Below, piece after piece: positions 55,020 to 64,000 of a stretch of DNA of 64,000 nt. Made by a program: the position numbers and the translations under genes. This stretch comes from Aphrocallistes beatrix (lineage: Eukaryota > Porifera > Hexactinellida > Sceptrulophora > Aphrocallistidae), in contig OY725494.1 in NCBI GenBank assembly GCA_963281255.1, forward strand, positions 4,353,934 to 4,417,933, read 5' to 3'. The notes under the pieces are model-generated. The model was not told where the DNA came from and ran no database searches. It saw nothing but the letters and a program-made list of their open reading frames with translations. The number at the start of each line of letters is the position of its first letter. The first letter of the stretch is position 1.

Positions 55020-55581
55020 TAATAACAGCTTAGCCATAAAAAAAGATTCGAAATCTACACCCCTAAAACCCCATGTCAACCGTTGGAAGCTAGTCTCTAG
55101 CCTATTTTTTATAATTTGTTTACATTATGTATCTATTGTAAACAAAAGTAAACAAATAATTTATCATATTGATCTGAAAATATAATATTCGAAATCTACA
55201 CCCCTAAAACCCCATGTCAACCGTTGGAAGCTAGTCTCTAGCCTATTTTTATAATTTGTTTACATTATGTACCTATTGTATTCAAAATTAAAAAACAATT
55301 TATCATACAGATCTGAAAATACGATATTCGAAAGCTATACCTCCCAAAACACGTGTCAACCGTTGAAAGCTAGTTTCGAGCATATTTTTCAAAATTCTTC
55401 AAATGTTGTTGTTTTCCAATTGTTTTCCATTTTTTCGTAGAGGTGTGAAAATTTCGCTTACACCTTCGAACTTAATCGTAGATTCATCATTTGATACCTA
55501 TTTTCGTATCTCTACGACTTACCAATTCTTCAATCAATTCGGACAAACAAACAAAACAAAAATCCTAGCGTTGTAGTAAGA
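55020..55581 (-). mobile_element. Helitron-like element with minisatellite, inverted
   Basis: The minus strand begins TCTTACTACAACGCTAGG after A at 55581. Inside are about three copies of a repeat with CCCCATGTCAACCGTTGGAA, the complement of the repeat in 57690-58748. The 3' terminus is not found. Confidence 0.55.
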
Positions 55582-55584
55582 TTA

Positions 55585-56745
55585 ACTGTTTCTTTGAATC
55601 GAAACTCAATATTGATACATATTAATTAATTAAGATTTTCAAAGAAGCTTTACATTGCTTGCAAATGATATATTTTTTGCAACTTGACTCTTTGAACATT
55701 GTCATTAAATGTATCTGCTATTTATCATTCAGTGTTATGTAAAATTTGTATACTTTTTAAGCTGCTAGTTTCCGAGTAAATGGTGTCCACCCAGATAATT
55801 TGAAAGTTATTTTTATTTAAATCAGATCAGTCCATGACCTGACCTTTTGAAAACCAACAAACTGTCTCCTGGAGGCTCATTTCTTTCCATTTTCCTCTAA
55901 CTACTAATTTCGCAGGATAATAAGTCCTCATTCTCTACTTCCCCTCTTAGAGGTGTTCTACTGGATTAATGTATTTTCGAATTTCGAGCTTAACTTAATT
56001 CAGAATAATCGCTCTAATAGCAAGATTTGTTAGAAGTTAAGTACATTTCAGGTATCCCAGATTTCACTCCATCTCTAAGTATTCATGGGAAATCTCACTA
56101 TTTTATTATGTAACATCTTTAATATTTTCATTTATTCACATTAAAGTTACATGAAAGTTTAATACATTGAATACAACCAAAGTTTATATTTCTTTTATAC
56201 TAAAAAAGATGCATGCACTGTAATTAGTCTGTTGCGTAGATCCGTGAGATTCTTATACTGCATAACCATGGATATTTTTGTAGTGTAGAATTCTGCGATT
56301 ATCCGTTAGTTTAGTTTCGCTTACTCTAACGATAATCTCGTAAATCTATACTGGCACCCGCATTTGTCAGAATCTTGAAGTTGTCATTAGTCAGGATTCC
56401 TTTAGTGGCATTTGTCAGAATCAGTTTATCGAATTCTGAAAACTGATTCTGACAAATGCCAGTAAAGGAAATTCTGACTAATGACAACTTCAAGATTCTG
56501 ATAAATGTAGCATCCCCTTCTACACTACAAAACCATCCATGGTTATGCAGTATAAGAATCTCACAGACCTACCAACAGATCTAACCTCATTAGGTCTGCA
56601 ATCTTAAAAGCACTTAAGCTAATCGGTGAGAAGAGTAACCATAGCTTTCTTTCTTTCGTTATTTCACTTTTGTGATTGTGCATTGATATCTGGTCCCATG
56701 AGATTATCTGAAAATCATCTTGAGAACTTAATACATTGGTGAAGT
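55585..56745. repeat. Segmental duplicate (copy 2) with Q5 3' flank
   Basis: Counterpart of 53450-54680 without the hAT insertion. It begins next to the 5' end of the inverted Helitron-like element. Confidence 0.75.
56237..56571. mobile_element. Palindromic MITE (copy 2)
   Basis: Same structure as 54191-54521, carried by the segmental duplication. Confidence 0.75.
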
Positions 56746-56749
56746 GAAG

Positions 56750-57411
56750 TTAAAGGTACTGGTTTAGTTCATCTGGGTTTACGTGTTGATAATCATAGTT
56801 GGAGGTTTGTTGATAGTTCTGAGGAATTTGCTCGATTTGTCGACGACATGTGAAATGGTTGTGTCGATTTTCGTATGCTCTTTGTTGGATAGGTTGAGTT
56901 TGGAAATAGTATTGCTGCTCTTGGGTTTGTTGAGGATATTGAGACTTATTTTGGTTGATTTCTTTTGAATCAGATGTAGTTAATGGCCGAGTCATCTGCT
57001 TGCAGGTATTTTTATTTTTTGATTTATTATTTTTCTTCCATTTATTCTTGTCTCTTCGGGTCTTTTCTACCTGAAAGCGATCATAATCTTGTTTTTCAAT
57101 TGCCTTTTTAATTCCATTTCTAAAGGTTGCAATATCCTTTGGCATTTTCCGAAATCTATTTCGACATCTGCACTCTCATTATTATTTTCCCCAGAGAATT
57201 CACATTTTACAAGAGCGAGAGGAAAGTTTTGCTTTATCTTTTGCAATTCATTATTATCTTTTATAGAAAAATTTGCTTTTTTTACGTTAGGCTGGTGTTG
57301 TATACTTTCCATTCCTTCTAGTTCTTCTTTTCGTTTTCTTTTTAGGCTTTGTATAGTTGTCTTTCCCCCATTTCTCGTGTGCTCTCTAACTTCTTGCTTA
57401 TCTTTATTCAT
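56750..57411 (-). CDS. Q5: family member with head domain and Gln-rich tail, one frameshift
   Basis: Starts MNKDKQEVREHT at 57411. The N-terminus is basic (SLKRKRKEELEGME, QPNVKKANFSIKD), then KCEFSGENNNESADVEIDFGK. There the frame must shift by one base (at the AAAA near 57146) to continue as MPKDIATFRNGIKKAI, RFQVEKTRRDKNKWKKNN and a Gln/Tyr-rich tail ending DELNQYL at 56750. Joined, it would be about 220 residues. The homologous position in Q3 is in frame, so the lesion here is private to Q5. A TATA box stands about 50 bases upstream. A broken gene or a sequence error are both possible. Confidence 0.6.
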
Positions 57412-57458
57412 TTTGTGACTTTCTTGTATTTAGTTTGATTTTAGCATTTTCATACTCA

Positions 57459-57466
57459 CTTATATA
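57459..57466 (-). promoter_or_regulatory. TATA box of Q5
   Basis: TATATAAG on the minus strand, about 50 bases before the ATG. Confidence 0.5.
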
Positions 57467-57689
57467 CTGCACTCGAATTTCTACCTTTCTTTTTTTTCTA
57501 CCTTTTTTCAATGTGATGTAGGTAGAAACTTTTTTTTGAGACATCTACAAAGACATCTGCAACTGAACCTAACTGGATCTACCTGGGATTGCAAGTACCA
57601 ATGTGCTATTCATACCAATGTATTTACCAAAGTTTAAAAATATTGTGTATATTAACTCGTATTTTGCAGATTTCATCACAGATTCAAAA

Positions 57690-58748
57690 TCTTATATATT
57701 AAAATGCTAGGATTTTTTTAAAAAAAATGTGTTTGTCCGAATTGATTGAAGAATTGGGAAGTCATAGAGGTGTGAAAATTGGCATGTAGGTGTCAAATGA
57801 TATGACTACGATTAAGTTCTAAGATCTAAGCGAAATTTTAACATCTCTGCAAAAAAAATGGAAAACAATTTTTCGCACCTTTTCTATACAAAATAAATGA
57901 CTACACTATCATAATAGAAACCATTGTACAACACTACAATAGATCGTCATTGTTATTAATACTTCAAAGCCACAACTTAAGTTTGATATCTTAAATGTAA
58001 TAATGTATGGCAATAAAAAAGATTATGTGCATATTTTCACACCTTTATATACATATTTTCACACCATTTGATGAATTTTGAAAATAATGCTAGAGACTAG
58101 CTTCCAACGGTTGACATGGGGTTTTCAGGGGTGTAGATTTCGAATATCATATTTTCAGATCTATATGATAAATTATTTGTTTACTTTTGTTTACAATAGA
58201 TACATAAAGTAAACAAATCTCAAAAATATGCTAGAAACTTGCTTTCAACGGTTGACATGGGGTTTTCAGGGGTGTGGAGTTCGAATATCATATTTTCAGA
58301 TTTAGATGATAAATTATTTGTTTACTTTTGTTTACATTAGATACATAAAGTAAACAAATCTCAAAAATATGCTAGAAACTTGCTTTCAACGGTTGTTATG
58401 GGGTTTTCAGGGGTGTGGATTTCGAATATCATATTCTCAGATTTATGTGATAAATTATTTGTTTACTTTTGTTTACATTAGATACATAAAGTAGACAAAT
58501 CTCAAAAATATGCCAGAAACTTGCTTTAAACGGTTGACATGGGGTTTTCAGGGGTGTAGATTTCGAATATCATATTTTCGAGTATATTTGATGATCAATG
58601 TTTACTTTTGTTTACAATAGATACATAAAGTAAACAAATTACAAAATATGTTAGATTGAGTGACTCCAGGCGCCCGCAGGGCGACTCTGCGGACACACAG
58701 TGTCCGCAAGCCGCGCAGCGCAAGCAAGCGAAGCGTGCTTGTAACTAA
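57690..58748 (+). mobile_element. Helitron-like element with internal minisatellite
   Basis: It starts TCTTATATATTAAAATGC after A and ends GCGAAGCGTGCTTGTAACTAA before T, with GCGGACAC/GTGTCCGC and GCGCAGCGCAAGC hairpin sequence inside the 3' end. At about 58100-58560 a repeat of about 140 bp (marker CAACGGTTGACATGG) occurs four times. No Rep/helicase frame. Confidence 0.6.
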
Positions 58749-60945
58749 TTAACAACTAAACGGAGCACACTTTTCCATAGTGAATTATCTCTAACCAAAG
58801 TCTAATTAATATAATTTTCTACCTAACATGGATGATTACTAGTTCTGGTAGATACAGTACTTAATTATTATAAAATTATGATGTTACATCAATTACTTAT
58901 GGAACTAATGATACAAAATCCTTACCTAATATTGGCAGGTGAGTGAGTAGAAAATAGTTAGAAATCTGCCCATTTCAAAAGAATATTTCTCATTTCTTCA
59001 TTCCATCTTCAAATTTCAGACCAGGAACAGTTCAAAGATCTCTAATCTCCTATACACATGTATTTATACTATAGTTGTATTTGTACTATAGTTCACATGT
59101 ATTTGTACTATAGTTCTAAATAATGGAAAATACGTACAAGCTTATTGAGTTAAATATGTGCATGACTAAGTGAAATATAATTGCAAAACATTTGACTAAG
59201 AGGTGGATATTATATTTCATTATTATTTCTTGTCATTGCCTTGTAGATTGCTATCTTAAGAATTTTTGAATCAAGACTCAACCACACTTCTTGTTTGTTG
59301 ATATTTCATCAATCAGCAAATTCCTAGATCATATTATTTTTATTATTGCTATAATTGTATATAATAGGATACTGTCAGTTTAACTGGGCATACAATTATT
59401 CTCCCAATGCGTATGTACGCATCTTAATTCTTGATTTTAAATTCTTATTTTACAAAATACTATTATTCTTTTATTCTTTATATAACCTTATTAAATTATA
59501 CTAAACAATCATCAAATCATTGTAGGTACATTTAGGCTGGAAATTACAATACATAAGGCTGGAAATTACAATACATTACCCTACGGCTTCTAAGTATGGT
59601 TGTGATGAGTAGGAATGATTATTCTCTCGAGAGTTGATGTTATCTGCACTACAATGCATTTTAGGTTTACTTACTACGACAGTAAATTCTGATCAATTAT
59701 CCATTCAGGATTATAAATTAGTATTTTGAATGTTGATTTCAATCCAATACGGAAGAATATTGGCGACACAAGCTTGTTCTTTTGGTAGAATTGCATAAAG
59801 CTTGAGAATCAAATATGTTATTATATAAAGTATGCTCCAATATTCTACCAAAGGATCCATATGATAAGAGAAGTAGTATTGTCTCCTGAACAAATGTTCC
59901 TAGCACGTGCGACTATTCATTACCTCTTTGCACTCCTCTGTTCTTGAGTGTTCAAAAATGAACTTTTAAAATAATTGATAATCGTGATACCTAAGTATAG
60001 GTGTGTATTTTATTTATGAGTATCCAACTAACACAAATATTCATTACTGTGCTTTTTAGTCGAGTCTCTCCAATCAGATCATTTAGTATAGAGAAGCTAG
60101 GGTCTAACATCATTTTTATTTCAGTCCAGCTCCTAGTATAGGAGATGTCTCATGACATGAACACCATGTAACGTCCGTAGTACATTAGTATGTTCGTCTG
60201 CTGTTCTTGAAGAATATACTAGGCTAAATTGTGCTAAACTTGGACTGAATATTCTTCAATCATTCATGTATGCACATATGTACAAATTTGGTGGAATTTT
60301 TGCACCACTTTTCGGTTGTCAAATTATACTTGTGTTAGCCAATGAAATCCCAACGATTCAACTATGGGAAATGTGAACATTTTAACCTAAATGCAGATCT
60401 CCACTATTTCTGAGGATATGATTAAAATTTAGTTTCATTGAATTTCGTGGAACGATATGGAAAAACATAATAATCGTCCATGTTATTAGTACATTCTATG
60501 ATAAGGCCTGTACTAAAAGAGTCTAGCATTCAATTATATTTTTACTATAATTATCTTTTCTGTGAGACTTTCTATTGAACGCGTGTTCATTCTTATATAA
60601 GTTTCTACTAGTGGTAATCGGATAAAAGCATAGTTTGCACTTTTTGAATAGAAATGTCTCAAGCTGTATTGAATAGAATAAATTTATTATGATATAAGAT
60701 ACGTCTTGTTTTCTACTGAGTATCTCCTTATTGGAATATGAAAGGAAATTGATTAGAAAATCACGGTAGAAGAAGGCTTGTTAGACAAATAGTTCTCTGC
60801 ACTTGCAAATATTTCAATTTAATTACCCACGAAGAGGAATATTTTCAATTATTCTGTATCTACCTAAATATTTCCCGTCTTACAAGTATGATAGTTATTT
60901 TTAGTTAAAATCAGATCAGTTCATGACCTGACCTAAAATAAGCTT
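58749..60945. other. Intergenic, no gene seen
   Basis: AT-rich. It contains short direct repeats (TGTATTTGTACTATAGTT near 59056-59116) and, at 60893-60940, a fragment of the 53640 duplicate. All frames are short. Confidence 0.35.
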
Positions 60946-60949
60946 AATA

Positions 60950-61045
60950 AATCCCCCGCTTGGCGAGGTGTTTTGTTGCGTCATTTCCAGTTTAAGCCAT
61001 TTTGGGCGGGGAAGCCATACAAGTTTGGGGTCTTACTATAAATAG
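60950..61045 (-). repeat. Interspersed repeat (third copy)
   Basis: Inverted copy of the block at 39890 and 48965: GCGTCATTTCCAGTTTAAGC and TTTTGGGCGGGGAAGCCATA. Confidence 0.6.
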
Positions 61046-61198
61046 AAAAAACACTAAGCCAACCGCAGTTAAGGATACTATCCTGTATAATTGGAGGTTA
61101 ATCAGCATGATACAGATGGTATGGACCAGTCTTGATAATATTAAAATTTGGTGGTGGCTATCTTAACTCCCTTTTAATTATTTCTGGTTCCTAAGAAC

Positions 61199-61447
61199 TA
61201 GAGGTCGCAACGGGCCTGAATTCTCGGCCCGAGGTCTTTACCCAGGTCCAAGACCCGATCCGAAGCAAACAAAATATAGCCCGCGTCTCCCTGAACCATA
61301 CTGGAAACAGTAATCAGTAATCACCTGAGAAATACGATATTAAATACAACCTTGGAATCTGCAAGAAATGAAATGAAATAATCTAGAATATTTGAAATTG
61401 TATAACTAAACTCAAAAACGCAAGATCGGCAGGGCTTGCGACCTCTG
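61199..61447. mobile_element. hAT element, relative of 48814-49119
   Basis: Ends TAGAGGTCGCAACGGGCCTG and GGGCTTGCGACCTCTG. The flanking 8-mers CTAAGAAC and CTATGAAT agree at six of eight. Confidence 0.7.
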
Positions 61448-62621
61448 CTATGAATCGCCAACTTTTAATGTGTTATACGAATAACTACAAAAGGGATCAA
61501 AGTGATGGCTTAGTTAGCCACCGGGCTCAGGACTTATCACAAAAATGTGATGGCTTTCGCCACCAACCACCAGATTTATCGAGTACTGCTATGGACACTA
61601 TACCAGTCTTGTGATATGCTCAATCAAGACTTTTTGTTTGTAAATTTCCCGAAATTTCTTATCATTTAAAGTTAAAAGTTCTAGAAACAGCCTTTAAACA
61701 GGGTTAAAGAACAAATTTTATAATTTTTCTGTCATAATTTAGAAGGGCATGCATGGCATTTTATAAGGTTTGTTTTATATTAATTGATTACTACCAGTTG
61801 CCTTTATAGTAATTACTATTTTTAGTGAACAATTTGTTTAATTTTTAAGCTATACCGTCATTATGCATGCTGCATATTTTCATCAATATGATGATGATAT
61901 GTGAGCAAGTTATTTCTACTAACTAGATACACATATCCCACAGGTGAGACAATGTAATGATATTATAAACTGTATTATCAAGATTTTTTAAATGTATGGT
62001 GTAACAAGCTAGATAAATCAGTCGGCTATTGAGGTAGAAACTGGTTAATCAATTAGAATTAATCCCTTTTCTACCTTAACCTTGCTTGTTCAAATTCCTT
62101 TGTGAATTTATGTAGTCATAATCTCTTGGAATATACGTACATCTGTGATGGTAGAAATATCTTAACATCCTTGTAGTAATGGATACTCTATCATACCTAC
62201 TCATTATTGTAAAGGTTTGTATGGTACGAATGTGATATTTTTCAAGTCTATATCAGTTTAAATATTTGACTGTGTACATTTGACTTTGACTAGAACTATT
62301 ATCACTAAATTATTTATAGACAAGAGTGATTAACAAACCTGATTTAACGCATATGAAATCTTAATTTCATCAATTCTACTTTACTATGAGTAGTATTTCG
62401 TGAAATATTTGAACAACACAGGATATGACAAACAATGTTGAGAAATGCAAAGCTAGAACTTAAAATAGGTAAATACTATAAAGTTATCATAAAAAAATTC
62501 TGATTATAAATACATAACCTTGGATTATATCTCTCAGGATTCTCTACACGATTTTTGAATGCGTTTCGGCAGTGAAGATCTTCTGACGGGATCTTACCCC
62601 AGTGGGGTAAGTTGACAACTT
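61448..62621. other. Intergenic, no gene seen
   Basis: AT-rich sequence with no extended frame or repeat that I can support. Confidence 0.35.
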
Positions 62622-62779
62622 CATGGCCGGCACCATGTTTTATCAACAGTGGGTGTCCTAAGAGAGATTTCCCTGAAAGTGGGTGTCCATTTATAGGGGG
62701 ATATATATAGTATAATATGATAAAACAGGACGCAGTGGGTGTCTGGACACTCAGGACACCCCCGGTGGCGCCGGCCCTG
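62622..62779. mobile_element. MITE with GGCCGGC(A/G)CCA ends
   Basis: The left end ATGGCCGGCACCATG... and the right end ...GGTGGCGCCGGCCCT are near-inverted. The interior has repeated AGTGGGTGTCC. Class not determined. Confidence 0.5.
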
Positions 62780-63562
62780 AACTTATATTTTCTATATGCC
62801 AAAATTCATCGAAGTTGTATCTACTTATAGAGAAAATGAAAAAATAGATTACATTTTTCACAAAAATCGTGCCTCAAATAGGAGGCCATGTGTCCAATTG
62901 GACATCGACAAGATTATAGGGTTCGGTTATCCCCAAATATTTCCAATTAAACAGAAACACTGAATCGCACATGCATTTAAGCACAACAAGAAAATCCAAT
63001 TTATTTATTTTATAACTAATCAATCATTTAATTTTAGTCAAGTTTCTTTAGATTCGATTGAATTCATTGTCCAAAATCAATTTCTCAAAGGTATGTCCTG
63101 CTGGGATTCATTGTAAGCTCTTGCGTCTTTTTGAGTTGTTATTCATATTGTTTTCATTCGATCCATTTATTTACTCATTCTATGATACTTCGGTAAAGTG
63201 TCTTATATTGATATACATCACATGACTGTTTCGATTTACGGATATCTGAATTATCGCGTTTTTCTCTTGCAGTATCTTTGTCATTCTAATCTTATACTAT
63301 CACAATTATCTTTCCGGAAGGTTTATTCATATTTCTTTGAGTTTACGTAGTCCTTTTATTGTCATCTTGATTATAAACCTCTTCGAAATTCATTTCAATT
63401 TAAAGAACTTGTCTCTCGCATTATAATTATATTTTTGGTAGTGTAACGATGCATTTTTACGCCGCTCCAAGCCATTCATTGTCTCTAGATTTTACTTCGC
63501 ATTCTTTCGAAGATGTTTCATTTGTAATGCATGGTACCATATATGCTATGATATGTTTATAG
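62780..63562. other. Intergenic, no feature seen
   Basis: AT-rich, no supported gene. Confidence 0.3.
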
Positions 63563-64000
63563 TGTACAATCGCGCTTCGCTTGCTTGCGTTGCGTGGCTG
63601 GCGGATACTTTGGGTCCGCCAGAGGCGTCCTACGGGCGCCTAGGCTCACAATGATAAAATATAAGGTAGACAACATCTCTAGCTACTTGTACGTCCGACT
63701 TACTGCTATAATCGATATCACTAGAATAATCACCAAAGTGGTCAAAATTTCTATAATAATGACTTCATAACAGAATGATGAGTCATCATTTTAAATGATA
63801 GTTGTGTTATATATGAAGGATATTAATATACACATTCTATTAAAATTTCAATCTTCTATCACTTAAAATGACTTGTATTATAGTCGAAAAACAGAAATTT
63901 CGAATTATAAAAAAAGGTGACAATGACGTCATAATTCCATGATGAGTCGACATTTTCATCTGAAGTCAGAACTTAGTGGAGCCATAGCCAAAAGACTCCC
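63563..64000 (-). mobile_element. Helitron-like element running off the window
   Basis: GCGCTTCGCTTGCTTGCGTTG end at the left, a TGGCGGATAC...GGGTCCGCCA hairpin, then the body shared with 39490-39800 (GATGAGTCATCATTTTAAAT, GGAGCCATAGCCAAAAGACT). It lacks the foldback found in the other copy. Confidence 0.5.

Noticed and set aside
62476-62802. 108-residue minus-strand frame
   Set aside because: Mostly the MITE at 62622-62779 read through; no protein-like features.

Overview
The window looks like invertebrate animal nuclear DNA. It is AT-rich, has two multi-exon genes with GT-AG introns of roughly 70-2800 bp, TATA-box promoters, and a dense load of short DNA transposons (pogo/Tigger-, hAT-, mariner- and piggyBac-like) plus Helitron-like elements. 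A sponge or another early-branching animal is plausible, but nothing in the sequence fixes the species. All annotation was done by reading the sequence; no search was run.

Layout. (1) 1-243: edge of a minus-strand gene. (2) 1.2-16 kb: a local, partly inverted gene cluster of one unrecognised intronless family. It holds five open genes (A, C, F, G, I) and several broken or truncated copies (B, D, E, H and a fragment at 11226), with duplicated flanks. Proteins come in a one-domain form and a form in which the domain is duplicated within the gene. (3) 16852-26633: a complete 20-exon methionine synthase reductase gene (MTRR). The exon phases close and give 797 codons plus a stop. Its introns hold at least nine short transposons. 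(4) 29721-38089: an 11-exon gene for a 739-residue coiled-coil, Ser/Pro-rich protein of unknown function. Its first intron carries six tandem minus-strand tRNA-like RNA units (30587-31926). Its ninth exon ends inside a 28-bp minisatellite in which every unit repeats a joined 3'/5' splice site. (5) 38-41 kb: a Helitron-like element split by a foldback palindrome of about 1.08 kb. (6) 41-57.5 kb: six minus-strand, TATA-driven, intronless genes or pseudogenes. Five (Q1-Q5) are Gln/Asn-rich or compact proteins; four of these carry a head domain that resembles, by eye, the domain of the 1-16 kb family, and Q4 retains only the tail. The sixth is a double-RING protein with a ZAR1/RTP-like 3CxxC zinc finger. 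(7) 57.5-64 kb: Helitron-like, hAT and other repeats, with no gene that I can support.

The best candidate for something undescribed is the tRNA-like array. Each unit has a TATA box about 25-30 bp upstream, an A box, a B box, a foldable cloverleaf with changing anticodon triplets and compensatory stem changes, an outer stem that clamps the two ends, and a T4-T5 terminator. This is the layout of an RNA polymerase III non-coding RNA, with vault-RNA or Y-RNA-like organisation. The second candidate is the fast-evolving protein family found on both sides of the two conserved genes. Several members carry single-base frameshifts, so some copies may be dead or the assembly may contain indel errors.
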